Source: Alnus glutinosa (taxonomy: Eukaryota; Streptophyta; Magnoliopsida; Fagales; Betulaceae). Taken from it: a DNA stretch of 64,000 nucleotides. Position 1 is the stretch's first letter; every line of letters starts with the position of its first letter. Both the position numbers and the translations under genes were made by a program. Below the pieces are notes generated by a model, which saw only the letters and a list, made by a program, of their open reading frames with translations, did not search any database and had not been told where the DNA came from. This document shows positions 22,201-33,900 of this stretch, piece after piece. The DNA lies in contig NC_084887.1 in the NCBI RefSeq assembly GCF_958979055.1, positions 33,706,620-33,770,619 of the forward strand, read 5' to 3'.

Positions 22201-25200
22201 GAGAATTTGAGGATAGGCTCAAGGCTGTACTCAGGGAAGTTACAGAATCAGATGGCCAAATTGTCCTCTTCATTGATGAGATCCATACAGTTGTTGGTGC
22301 AGGTGATATGCTTAGTAAATAACTTTCAGATGCCTGATTTTCAAATACTTAGATAGCTAGCCAATGTAGCTTTCATAATCTTTGTTATTTCTATTTCAGA
22401 ATGCCTTTTTCTTTCTATTGGTCCCCAATAAATTTGTACTAACTTACCAGAACTAACCCCTTCTATGCGGTTTGTGATTAATTCTACATAGAAATTTATG
22501 TTCTTCTCTGATCTCCACATCAATTTTGACAGCAGATTGTCGTAGTTCCCAGTATGTGGACATGAAATATAGTGAAGAATGACAATGTTGATTTTGCTTG
22601 CAGGTGCTACAAATGGTGCAATGGATGCAGGCAATCTGTTGAAGCCTATGCTTGGTCGAGGAGAGTTGCGTTGTATCGGTGCAACAACCCTGAATGAATA
22701 TCGCAAGTATATTGAGAAAGATCCAGCATTGGAGCGTCGTTTTCAGCAAGTTTATGTTGATCAACCTACGGTTGAAGATACCATTTCTATATTGCGGGGA
22801 CTACGTGAAAGATATGAGCTACATCATGGAGTCCGTATTTCTGACAGTGCACTGGTGGAAGCTGCAATCCTTTCAGACCGTTACATCAGTGGCCGATTTT
22901 TACCCGATAAAGGTAATAATAAATCACACAACACAACATTTGAAAGCTCATGTTTTGTTGAAAAACTAGTGTTCAGTATGACTTGCTTTGATGTTTGTGC
23001 CCATCAGAACACTAAAATTAGTTACTGGAGCCATCAAGGCTTATATTGTTCAAGCTGCACAAAGGAAGCACGATGTACTGCCGTTTATAATAATACAGGA
23101 ATATGTCGTCTTAGAGCAAACAACATATATGTGTGTGTGTGCCTGCCAAACTAGAATGTTAGTTAATTTCTGTATACCTACCACCTGGAAATGGTAAACA
23201 TATATCACACGTCCAGTAAGTACAGAATATGAGAAGAAGAAATATTTTTGCTTGTGAGCTTCAGATGATATGAACTTCAATTTTGTACTCTCTTTGGAAG
23301 TTGTTTTTGATTCAGTTTTCTTCAATTAGCAGCTGGGGTGTAAGGTTCTGAGAAGTTTTGTAGCCCATTTAGCTTAAGCGATGGGTTTTCCCTAGAATTA
23401 ATGTTAAGATCTATGTATAGTTGAGAGCTAATATACTTTCAAATTGCAGCTATTGACCTAGTTGATGAAGCAGCTGCCAAACTGAAAATGGAAATTACTT
23501 CAAAACCAACTGCCCTTGATGAGATCAACCGCTCGGTGTTGAAGTTGGAGATGGAGAGGCTCTCTCTTCAAAATGATACAGATAAGGCTTCTAAAGATAG
23601 GTTGTATCGGATTGAAGCTGAGTTGTCTCTCCTCAAGGAGAAACAAGCCCAGCTGACTGAACAGTGGGAGCATGAAAAGTCTGTCATGACTCGCATTCAG
23701 TCAATCAAAGAAGAGGTATGTTGTTAATGTACTTATTCGTGTCAGTATTTTCTCTTTCTTATAATATATGTTTGTCGTGTCAAAGCTGAAAAAAGGTTTA
23801 TACGTGGATTTAAACTTCCTAATTTCGTAGTTAAATCAATTGATTTCCAAAACAGATGGCGGGAGTTGGTTATAAATAATGAAGTACAAGGATTCTTATT
23901 TGACTAACTTTTCTGTTCATTTATACAGATTGATAGAGTAAATCTTGAGATCCAGCAGGCTGAACGGGAGTATGATCTTAATCGTGCTGCTGAACTGAAG
24001 TATGGGAGCCTCAACTCTTTGCAGCGACAACTTGGAACTGCAGAAAAAGAGTTGGTCGAATATATGAATTCTGGAAAGTCAATGTTGAGAGAGGAAGTTT
24101 CAGGAAATGATATTGCTGAAATTGTCAGTAAATGGACGGGTATCCCTGTTTCCAAGCTTCAACAATCAGAAAGGGAGAAACTATTACATTTGGAGGAAGA
24201 GCTGCATAAACGTGTTGTGGGCCAAGATCCTGCAGTGAAAGCGGTAGCCGAGGCTATTCAGCGATCTCGAGCTGGTCTCTCAGATCCGCGCCGTCCAATC
24301 GCTAGTTTCATGTTCATGGGTCCCACTGGTGTTGGAAAGACTGAATTAGCCAAGGCACTTGCTTCTTACTTGTTCAACACAGAAGAAGCTCTTGTTCGAA
24401 TTGATATGAGTGAATACATGGAAAAGCATGCAGTTTCAAGATTAATTGGGGCCCCACCTGGGTATGTCGGATACGAGGAAGGTGGACAGCTGACAGAGAT
24501 AGTTCGCAGGAGGCCATATGCAGTCATTCTCTTTGACGAGATAGAGAAGGCCCATTCTGATGTGTTCAATGTGTTCCTTCAGATTTTAGATGATGGGAGA
24601 GTAACAGATTCCCAGGGTCGCACTGTGAGTTTTACCAACACTGTCATAATTATGACATCAAATGTGGGTTCACAGTACATACTCAACACAGACGATGACG
24701 TCTCACCAAAGGAATTAGCATATGAGACTATTAAGGAGCGGGTATTGGATGCTGCAAGATCAATCTTTCGTCCAGAGTTTATGAACCGGGTTGATGAGTA
24801 CATAGTTTTCCAACCTCTGGACCGTGATCAGATAAACATCATCGTCAAGTTACAGGTAACTTTCTCTTCAATGATGCTTCATTGACTTAACAATTATTTT
24901 CTTTTGCAAGCAGTTCTTTAAATTATAATTTATTATGGTTTTCATTTTTTCAACTGTCAACTTTACTCACGCATCCAAGGCAATAGAACTCCTGACCTTT
25001 GCCACCCCCTACTTATGGGGGGTGGAGGTGCCATTCGGGATAAAGGCCATTGGGAATGAGGATTGTATCATCTTCATGATGTCTATACTGAATTATGAAC
25101 ATATACCCGGTGGAGTGTCAGAGATCTAAGGAGTCAGTGCCACATTGAGACCTGACTAATCCTTCGAAAATTTTGACTAGTTTAGGTTTTCTTTAATGGA

Positions 25201-25867
25201 TCTTAGTTAGCTGATTATGGCAAAACCATCTTGGAGCTGATTGTTGGGATCAAGACTATTAAATGATTCCACTCAGTGAATAGGATGTGCATGTTTGTAT
25301 GTGCATTGTCTATGAATGTGGTTTTGTCACGATATTTGTTGGACCTTCACACAATCATTTATACAAGCATGCCAAACCTAGATCTTGATCTCTTTGAACT
25401 GACTTTGAGGAAACTTGTTTTAATGTTGTCAACTCCTCATATCTTTCTGCGACGTATGCATATAGTTCATTGTTTTTGGAACAACTTCAAAAGCTTAACT
25501 CATGCATGCATGTGTTTTACAGTTGGAACGAGTACAAATGAGGCTTGCAGACCGGAAGATAAATATCCAGGTGACCGATGCAGCTGTTCAGCTTCTTGGA
25601 AATCTTGGGTATGACCCAAACTATGGTGCTAGGCCAGTCAAGCGAGTGATTCAACAGAATGTTGAAAATGAACTTGCAAAGGGCATCTTGAGAGGAGAGT
25701 TCAAGGATGAAGACACTGTGTTAATAGACACTGAAGTCACAGCATTTTCTAATGGCCAGCTCCCCCAACAAAAGCTAGTTTTTAAGAGGCTTGAAACTGG
25801 AACAGAAACTGTAGCTCCAGAGGACAGAGAAACTGTAGCTGCAGAGGCCAGCCCGCCAACTCTTTGA
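19208..25867 (+). CDS. CLPB3: chloroplast chaperone ClpB3 (Hsp100 disaggregase)
   Basis: Ten exons: 19208-19459, 19937-20155, 20679-20916, 21616-21811, 21971-22025, 22152-22302, 22604-22912, 23450-23715, 23929-24855 and 25523-25867. All borders are GT-AG and phases join to 985 aa (Arabidopsis ClpB3 is close to this). The first ~75 residues are Ser/Arg-rich and acid-poor, a chloroplast transit peptide. The Clp N-domain follows. NBD1 has Walker A GEPGVGKT (~290-297) and Walker B IVLFIDE (~357-363). The coiled-coil middle domain, which separates ClpB/Hsp104 from ClpC, spans roughly 470-610. NBD2 has Walker A GPTGVGKT (~693-700) and Walker B VILFDE (~761-766). The hexamer pulls aggregated proteins through its pore with Hsp70 in the stroma and is needed for normal plastids. 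Nothing is broken. Confidence 0.97.
20965..21175. repeat. tandem duplication inside ClpB3 intron 3
   Basis: A segment containing GCGAAGCTAGGAAAACAATA, then CCCTTTTGCAT, occurs twice about 100 bases apart (near 21030 and 21126), each preceded by GCAATGTGTG. It lies wholly in the intron, so the protein is unaffected. Confidence 0.75.
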
Positions 25868-26173
25868 GCTTCTTGTATTTAGTTTCATTATACGTAAGGT
25901 TTTACGCAAAATTTTGTCCAAAGTTTCTCTTCCTGTGTATTACTCGTTTTCTTTTAGAAATTACAAGCTTTGAGTTATTCAATGGTTGATATATATTAAG
26001 GCAGCGTTTTACTAAGAGGTTGCCAAGGATTCTCACTGTTTTCTTAGAATTATTAGTACATGCTACTTGGTTTGTGCCTACCAGAATCCTTCGTTCTCGC
26101 AAGTATCTGAGTGCTTGGAGTTCATGAGGATGTCAAGGGTCGAAAATCTTCAGCATTTGTAAAAGAGAAAATC

Positions 26174-26270
26174 TTATTTTTTTCAACTCTCGTCCAACAC
26201 TTCATATTTTTTTTATTTTTCAAATCAATCATGTAGATCCTACATATTCGGGCAAGAGTTGAAAAAATAA
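26174..26270. mobile_element. small MITE-like inverted repeat
   Basis: TTATTTTTTTCAACTCTCGTCC on the left is mirrored by GGGCAAGAGTTGAAAAAATAAC on the right, with ~50 bases between. Non-coding, just downstream of ClpB3. Confidence 0.5.
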
Positions 26271-26685
26271 CAGCGTGCAATTATGTTCTTAGAACATTGG
26301 CAATTAGATTTGAGTTTGCCTCGATTGGCATGCTATTAAGTATGGCCCGAATCTAACTCTTTAGTCTGTCACAACTTCAAAGACTCTCAAGGCATTAGCA
26401 AGCTCGTTGGATCTACAAAGTGTTGTTGTCCTATTAATTAACATGTCTTCATCCCTTTCCTTCAAAAGTATCACTTATGAATAAGTTTTTTCTTCTTCTT
26501 AATAATAAAGATAAATTTTGTACGTATAATCAAATAAAAAAAAAAATTGTATAGATAAGTTTCGTTATATTGTGCTAATGTATGGGTAAATTTCAAACAC
26601 TTGAGCCGTTCTTCACTTATGCACTAGATTAGTCCGGGTTTCAAACCTTAGCCAATAATGTGGAGAAAGAATACCCAACGAGATG

Positions 26686-26872
26686 TGTTATTTTTACACA
26701 CATTTTAATGTGTGGGATCCATGCATATAGAATGAGTCTCACATGCATGTTTTTTTACACATTTTGTACACTCACATTTGATTTGAAACCCATATATATA
26801 GAATGAATCCCACATTCATGGATCACATATTAAATATGAATGTGTACAAAAAAGTGTGTACAAATATCATTT
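26686..26872. mobile_element. MITE-like repeat
   Basis: Outer blocks TTTTTACACACATTTT and AAAAAGTGTGTACAAA are inverted. Inner blocks around ATATAGAATGAGTCTCACAT and ATATAGAATGAATCCCACAT are direct copies. Probably a composite or rearranged nonautonomous element. Confidence 0.4.
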
Positions 26873-26899
26873 GCCATAACCAATTGGCAACTAATGTGC

Positions 26900-27440
26900 G
26901 GAAAAACTTTGTGATATTTTCCTTGCCGTCCCCTTGTGGGATTTTACCTCTCCTCCGTGAGTGTTCCTTAATGGGAGGAGTTATGGAGCTTGTCTCCGTA
27001 CTCCTTTTCCCTTCATTGTTTTTTCATTTTCTTCTCTTTTTTCCTTTGTTCTTTTACTACGTCAGCTCCGTCCAGCTTCGATAATGGTGTTCCCATCTCC
27101 TCTTCATAACAGAGCCGTCGTTCTTTGCCTTCTCACCGTCCACTAGCCTTCCACTACTGCTCTTAGCCTTGGTTTTGCTGTTTTTTACAAATCTGGTTTC
27201 TTCAAAGCTTGAGCCGTCGTCCTCTGCCACCCCTACCCTCCAACGTGCCTCGCCAAAGCCTCCCTTGTCTGCTCCTCTCCTTGCTGACCTCCCCCGCGGC
27301 TCCAACCGTTGACCACGTGCCGACACTTGGTCCTCACTTGCTGGCAAGTGGCTGCCACATGCATCCCCACTCCGCCTCCCACCACCGTAAACGTAGGCCC
27401 ACTGTGTTTTGGTTTTATTTTGTTGTGTATTTGGCTGCAC
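26900..27440. other. GC-richer stretch, no gene called
   Basis: Pyrimidine-rich then GC-rich DNA directly left of the ClpB3-derived palindrome. Frames up to 127 codons are open on either strand but have no motif, homologue I recognise or splice context. Confidence 0.35.
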
Positions 27441-28335
27441 GCTCAGAAATTGTTGACTACTTGACTTACAGAAAAGAATGAAATCATTGACTACTTCGAT
27501 TAAGTTCTAATCTTCTTCCAAACACGTTGCACCAAAACACTCTCCGCCAGTGCTCCGGGCCTACGGATAAGGCGTTCACACCGCCGTTGTTCTTTGTGAG
27601 CAATAGAAATTATTTGTTCCCTTTGTCACAGAGATTGTGGAAGTTTATCACAATCATGAATTGTTTTCAGAAACATGGTTGGCTTTCGCAGCCGTTGGTT
27701 GATGTTGCTTGTGGAAGGGTAAGTCTTTGGTATTTTCATTTAGCTGAAAATCTTTGTTATTCTTTGTAGCAATAGCATTGAGATAATGTTCATTTTGGTT
27801 TATTTATTGATTCACTTTCTTTATGGAATGCTTTCTTTCGAGAACATGAAACTAGCGATTGGACGGCGCAGATTTGAGATACCAACGTGAGATCGCGCCG
27901 TCCAATCGCTAGTTTCATGTTCTCGAAATAAATAAAGAAAGCATTCCATAAAGAAAGTGACTCAATTAACAAACCAAAATGAACATTATCTCAATGCTAT
28001 TGCTACAAACAATAACAAAGATTTTGAGCTAAATGAAAATACCAAAGACTTACCCTTCCACATGCAGCATCAACCAACGACTACGAAAGCTGACAAGGTT
28101 TCTGAAAACAATTCATGATTGTGATAAACTCCCTCAACCTCTATGACAGAAGGAACATATAATTTCTATTGCTCACCAAGAACAATGTCGGTACAAATAC
28201 CTTACCCGGAGGCCCAGAGCGTTGGCGGAGAGTGATTTGGTGCAGCGTGTTTGGAATAAGATTAAGACTTAATTCCAAGAAGTCAACGATTTCTTTCTTT
28301 TATGTAAGTCAAGTAGTCAATGATTTCTTAGCATG
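27441..28335. repeat. ~0.9-kb near-palindrome built from ClpB3 fragments
   Basis: Left arm about 27441-27869, loop about 25 bases, right arm about 27895-28335. The arms match through nearly their whole length with scattered changes. At the centre, 28 bases (27842-27869 and, inverted, 27895-27922) are identical to ClpB3 exon 9 at 24288-24315, coding for RRPIASFMF. Farther out, 27700-27830 resembles the ClpB3 exon 1/intron 1 border, keeping GTGGAAGGGTAAGTCTTT and TTTATGGAATGC. The exon 9 and intron 1 pieces are in opposite relative orientation, so the source was a rearranged copy. A transcript would fold into a long hairpin. A foldback transposon that captured gene pieces is the main alternative. 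Confidence 0.75.
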
Positions 28336-28369
28336 TAGTAAATTAGGTGTCTGAGCGGAGGTATTTAGA

Positions 28370-28620
28370 GTAATGCTTTGTGCACAACAAATGTACACAT
28401 TTTGTACACAAGGCTGACGTGGAAATGAGGTTATTTTTCCCCTCCCCATTTGCAGCCCTCACCCCCAATGCCTCTCTCTCTCTCTCTCTCTCCGACACTC
28501 TTTCTTTTCGCCCTTATTTTGTGTTTGAGGTGTTTGTTGGGATCCTTGCCCTTATCTTGTGTTGTGTTGGTTGTTGTATTTCTCCATTTTCCCTAGTCCC
28601 TTTGTAATTGTTTAGAAAAT
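28370..28620 (+). repeat. possible single MULE-like terminus
   Basis: GTAATGCTTTGTGCACAAC, then TGTACACA, then GCTGACGTGGAA resembles the start of the 7.1-kb MULE end (GTAATGATCTATACACATC...GCCAACGTGGCA), and is followed by a CT-microsatellite (28471-28493). I found no matching inverted partner, so this is a solo or rearranged end at best. Confidence 0.35.
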
Positions 28621-28836
28621 AAAAATAAAAAGTGAAAACAAGTTTTTTTTTTTCTTTAATCGGCTCCATGTCACTTGGTAAGCTTTCTTCCATAAAAGTT
28701 GTACATGTAACATTTCTCTAAAAAGTAAGTAAATGGTGCAAAAGCATACTAATAAATGCGTTTTCAAAAACTGTTCGCGAAAAAAATATTATTTTTACAT
28801 TAAAAAGGATATTTCTTGAAATATTTTAATTTTGAA

Positions 28837-29017
28837 TTTTGAATTAGGGCTGGATAATTTTTTACACGAACCGCGAATCCAACACGGTTAGGGTTGAGAG
28901 GTCTAACCCGTTTAATTAAATAGGTTGAGTTATGGTTGATGTATATAGTCTTATACTTATACCTCAATACGACCTGAACCTGACACTCGAACACAAATTA
29001 CCGCCCCTAATTTCAAT
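28837..29017. mobile_element. 165-bp hAT-like MITE
   Basis: The element spans 28845-29009, starting TAGGGCTGGATAATTT and ending, in reverse complement, TAGGGGCGGTAATTT. Flanks TTTTGAAT and ATTTCAAT agree at 6 of 8, a worn 8-bp duplication. Related to the degenerate copy at 18040-18190. Confidence 0.6.
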
Positions 29018-29044
29018 AAGGAAAATAAAAGCATTGAAAATATC

Positions 29045-29051
<7 letters not shown>

Positions 29052-29079
<28 letters not shown>

Positions 29080-29097
29080 CAAACAAACAAACAAACC
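29052..29097. repeat. poly-A tract and CAAA repeat
   Basis: A T-run/A-run followed by several AAAC units. Length probably unreliable. Confidence 0.7.
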
Positions 29098-29113
29098 TAG
29101 ATTGAAGCTTTGA

Positions 29114-29164
29114 TTTCTCAATATTTCCCTTGGTTTTGGATCCCCAAAGGGAAATATTGAGAAA
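29114..29164. repeat. perfect 17-bp stem-loop
   Basis: TTTCTCAATATTTCCCT at 29114-29130 is exactly reverse-complemented at 29148-29164, with a 17-base loop. Too short an arm for a typical plant miRNA precursor; a transposon relic is likelier. Confidence 0.7.
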
Positions 29165-29310
29165 TATTGAAACTTGCAGTAACGCACAAGTCTCATTGCA
29201 ACCAATTCAAGCAAGAGTAATGTTATATCTCATCATTTTATTATCTTTCTATCTTTTCAAAGTTGATGTGACTTTTAGAATCACAATTAGATCAAAATCT
29301 AATAGTGATA

Positions 29311-30048
29311 GGCTCCATTTGTTTCGGTGTAAACTTTTTTTGTTGGACAATGTTTTCACATAAAACATTTTTTCGGTGTTTGGTGTGTACGGAAAATCAC
29401 AATTTTTTTAAAAAATATTATTTTCATTCAATCATATTAACATATAAAAATCAATTTTTATTGACAACCTAAAAATATTAATATAAAAAAATTAAAAAAT
29501 TAACCTAATAATTTGAGTTTTGACAGTGGTCTGGTAGAAACCCGTTGGTAGTTCAGTGGTGGCTTGATAGTGGTCCAGCGTTGGCTCGGTGGTGGGTCAA
29601 CGATGGCCCTAAAGCAATTCAGCGGCGGTCCGGAGGTGGCTCGGTTGTGGTCCGATGGTGGCTTGGTGGTGGTCCGATGATGGCCCAGTGGTGTTTGGCG
29701 TGGTTCGATGATGGTTCGGCGGTGACCCATTGTTGACTTGGTGGTGGTCCAACAGTGGTCTAGTGGTGGCCCTATTATGGTCTGTTAATGGCCCGACAAT
29801 AGCCTAGTGGAGGCTCGTTGGTGTTCGGGTGGTGGCTCGGTGGAAGTCCGATAGTAGGAGAATGAGAAGTTAAAACGTGAAAAATGATTTACAGTTTTAA
29901 AAATGAAAAACATTTTATGGAAATTAAAGAAGTTTTTTAGGTCAAACCGAAAATATTTTTGGTTGACTATTATTTTTTGTCGCATTAAACATAAGAGAAT
30001 ACAAAAAATATTTTTGAGAAACTATTTTACGCCGAAACAAACGAAGCC
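29311..30048. mobile_element. 738-bp nonautonomous element with GGCTCC ends
   Basis: The left end GGCTCCATTTGTTTCGGTGT and the right end (reverse complement GGCTTCGTTTGTTTCGGCGT) match at 17 of 20 bases. The inside is non-coding and carries a GGTGG array. The flanks show no clear target duplication, so the superfamily is not assigned. Confidence 0.6.
29520..29860. repeat. degenerate GGTGG/GGTCC tandem array
   Basis: A G/T-rich array of 10-15-base units such as GGTGGCTCGGTGGTGGTCCG, lying inside the element with GGCTCC ends. It is stop-poor and so yields spurious open frames. Confidence 0.6.
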
Positions 30049-30356
30049 AACTTTTAAAGAATGGTTCAAATTGAAGTGAATAGCTCAAGTCCTTGGATAG
30101 GAAAAGCTAGCATATGCTATTAAACTATTTTAGTTGCAAAGAAAAATATTTGAGGTGTTACATGTTTTACTAAAACCCTCTTATAAAAAAACTCATGTCA
30201 CATTTCACCTAAGTGTTATATGAATGAAAAAATTAATTAATAAAATTTGAAGCATACATTTAATTATTTGGTGATTAATTTAAAAACTAGTACTCAATTT
30301 GTAAGGAGCTCCAAACAAAAAAAGTAGTACCCATAAAAACACTCTAATTTCTCGAT

Positions 30357-30584
30357 ATAAAAATTAGGCTCGACAATTTTGACACGATCCGTAAATCCGG
30401 CACGAACACGACACGAATATATAGGGCTTGAGTTTAGGCTATAACCCGTTTATGACCCACCAACTTGTTTATGACACGTTTATGACCTATCAACCCGTTT
30501 ATGACATATTTATGAAGCGTTAATGACACATTTTTTACCAAATGAATTGACACGATAACCCGAATTGCCAAGCCTAATAAAAAT
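30357..30584. mobile_element. 212-bp hAT MITE with perfect 8-bp duplication
   Basis: The element spans 30365-30576, starting TAGGCTCGACAATT and ending, in reverse complement, TAGGCTTGGCAATT. It is flanked on both sides by exactly ATAAAAAT (30357-30364 and 30577-30584). The interior has repeated CCCGTTTATGAC blocks. No coding capacity. Confidence 0.75.
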
Positions 30585-30961
30585 AGCATTTCCTAACGTC
30601 TTGGGGGTCAGCTCATTCTCACGCCGTTCTCGTCCTACACATGTCGTTCGGCCTATGCACCTTTTTCATTGTCACACCAAAACGCCGCCGCTTTAAGATC
30701 TCCTTTCATGGTCCACCCCACCCTCCCAAAGATACCACAGGTCTGCAATGGTGTAAAATTAGTGACAACCATCGGCGAGAAAGAGACATTTTCTGGGGAA
30801 TCTAATTGATGGGTACTGAGTAAAACCGAATAATATTTAATTTATTATTTGATTTCTTCTCAAATAAAAAATATGTTGTTTTTTCTTATTCAATTTTTGT
30901 TTGAAAACCTGTAGCAGAGGAAGGAGGAGTAGAATCGAGGACTGGGAAGGTGGAGGAGGTG

Positions 30962-33900
30962 ATGGAAGGAGTGGCATCAATAGCACTGTTGCCATGTGGC
31001 TCCATCTCTGGCCACTTCATCCAGCTTCCCCATTCCATTTGCTACGGCCTTCATGGCACTGGTATTACTTTCTGTATGTATATATGCGAACTGTGTTTTC
31101 CAATATATTTATTTGTGTCTTTTTCCCCCCTGGTGCAGGATTATGGTTGCATTTACTGTTAATTTGTGGGCTGATAATTCAGTTAATTTGTGGGAGAGGT
31201 TTAATCGTGGCGCACGATAGTGCGATGGGCGTACATTATCGTACATCATCAAACTGGGGGCTGCCATGGTCGCTCTGCTGCTCTAGCTTTCTGCAGCCAG
31301 AGCGAGTGCTTGCCCTACATTTCTTCCTTTCTTTTTTTTACTTATCAAAAAAAAACTTGTAACTGGGTTTATGTTGAAAAAACATATTGACTTTTATTTT
31401 ACTTCTATAGTTCTACCATATGGTTGGATTAGTTGGAGGACGAATATTTTGTAATTTTGGGGTTCTGAGACACTACGGAAAGTAAGAGAATTTGAGCAGC
31501 CCAGAAAGTAAAAGTGCAAACCACCTTGGTGTGAAAAGGGGTATATAGTATTTTTTTTCTTGTTGGAAAATTTTGTTGCATGTTAAATATATGCTTGTAG
31601 ATTGCATTTTACTCCTGTTTCTATTATATAGATGGAGGTTGGCCAACTTTTTAATAATATGCAATGTAAAATGCAGGCCATAGATATGATTGTTAACACC
31701 ATCCATGAATTTTAACTCTGAGATCATGCTTGGATAACTTTTGTACTTACGCTGATGAACATTGTGTGTCTACTTATATGTCTTCTTAGTCAAGTTCCTG
31801 AATCCCGATATGGTAATGAAAAGTTCAAAAGATAAACTTGTGCTTATGGGCACTCGAGATGAACGGGGATAGTCAATTGATGCATTAGTAAGATGAATGC
31901 TCACCGGAAACTCAAATTATTTCCCTGTTTGGTTTCAATCCTGATAGACTTGTTGTCAGCATAGATATATCTCGTGCCAAAATCAGTCCTACACTTAATT
32001 GATGTGTATACAGAGACTTTAAAGTAAACACATTCACAATAGTGATAGAAACTTTAGGGAAATTATTGAATTTAATTTCTAACATCATTGTATTTGTTTG
32101 CTTGGCGAGTGACATCCTTATGTATTTATCCTTTGAGAATTTTCCAGCCGAAGATGATGGAAATTATCGCGTAGCTGCAATATTGGATCAAACAAAACAT
32201 TTTTCCCATTAGAGGACTCTTGGCTTACTTGGTCCAATGTCTATCAAGGCTTATGTGGGAAATTTTCTGTAAATGTTTCTCATTGTTGTACCATGATAAT
32301 TATTCTGTGTTTTTGGATTTTGTATTTTTACATGGTGAAGAGTTGGAATGTGAAAGAGAGTGCAGTAGGGGTGAGGATTACCGCTTGATCAAGCTCACAA
32401 TCACAGACTTCAATGTAGGAGCTGTTTGCCTCTAAACCTTTTTTCTTCTTTATGTAGATATAAATATCTGTCCACTATACAAAATACATTTATTTTTTAT
32501 GTTTTTTGTTTTGGGTAAAGTGCAAGTTGTCTTCCTGTAGGTAGGGATGATAGTAAATTACCTCTATTTCTTTAGAAAACCATCACAAAATCTGTGTTGT
32601 TTGGAGTGAAAATGAATTTGTCATATTTTTTGTCCCAGCTGATGGATTCTCCAACATTACGTGCACCGTGCACATATTGCTGGGACTGTTTAATTTCCAA
32701 ATCCAAGAACAAAACTTGCTCAATTGAGAGCTAAATTTGGTGTTTCAAGCAACATATATTTATCCCACGAGAGAGTCTATCAATTGGAACATAAAATTTA
32801 ATGATTTTATTGTATTCCAAACCACTGAGAGGTTTATTGACGGTTTCTAAAAGACAGTGAGGTCATTTGTAGTTATCCCTAATCTCAAGAATGTAATTTG
32901 TAATTACTTTTTTTTTTTTTCTCAAATTCCTCTAATGGGTTCTAATATATTGCAGAGAAAGAAAGAACAAGCTCTCGTTGTGGAGTGTAGAGGCCATGAT
33001 GCTGCCCGCTTCCACAACATTGATCACGCTCACGGGTAAGCTATCTTGAATTATTTTTTCTGGTTTTCAAGCAGGCTACATTCTAATATTGATATTTTGC
33101 ATTAGCATTCTTTTATTTTTGCAATGTATTAATATCTAAATCCACAAAAAATTATTTTAGCTCTGTTTTCATTTGGTTTAATCAGCTTTTGCACAACAAA
33201 TTTCTCTGTAGTAGGTGGAATCGGAGCTATTTAGTGTGAGATTGCAGTTATCTATCGAAAATGGTTAAACCGTATAAGCGTAATGTACCCTGAGAATTGT
33301 TTATATGATGATTTCTGTCTAAATAGTTTAAATTTCAATTCATATAAAGTATTATATATTTAAGTTTGAAATCATTTTAGAGTGTGAAGTTGCTTATTTG
33401 CCTGTGATGTATCTGGGTCTTCCATTGGGGGCTCCTTACAAGTCTACTCGTATTTGGGATGGAGTTATTGAGAAGGTTGAAACACGGTTGGCTAGTTGGA
33501 AAAGGTTATACCTCTCTAAGGGAGGGAGAGTGACCCTTATCAAGAGTACGCTCTCTAACTTACCTACGTACTACATGTCTCTGTTCCCTATACCGGTGAG
33601 TGTTGCTTCTCGCATTGAGAAGTTGCAACGCGATTTTCTTTGGGGTGTAATGGGTGAAGATTTTAAATACCATTTGGTGAGTTGGGAGAAGGTTTGTACT
33701 CCAATTTCGAATGGGGGGCTTGGCTTTAGGAAGTTGGTTCAGTTCAATCGCGCATTGCTAGGTAAATGGTTATGGCGATTTGGCATGGATAGAGATGCTT
33801 GGTGAAGAGTCGCGGTGGACTCCAAGTATGGAAGTTTGTGGGGTGGGTGGTGCTCCCGAGAGGTTGCTGGGGCGTTTGGAGTAGGGTTGTGGAAGTTTAT

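Noticed and set aside
24856-25522. Extra coding exon inside ClpB3 intron 9
   Set aside because: The frames there do not match the ClpB family, and exons 9 and 10 join in phase without it.
27057-27440. 127-codon minus-strand frame in GC-rich DNA
   Set aside because: Low-complexity Arg/Gly/Ser composition, no motif, no splice context, and another frame is open on the opposite strand.
29114-29164. miRNA precursor
   Set aside because: Stem of 17 bases is too short and there is no extended duplex around it.
29500-29736. Open frames across the GGTGG array
   Set aside because: Product of a stop-poor tandem repeat inside a transposon.
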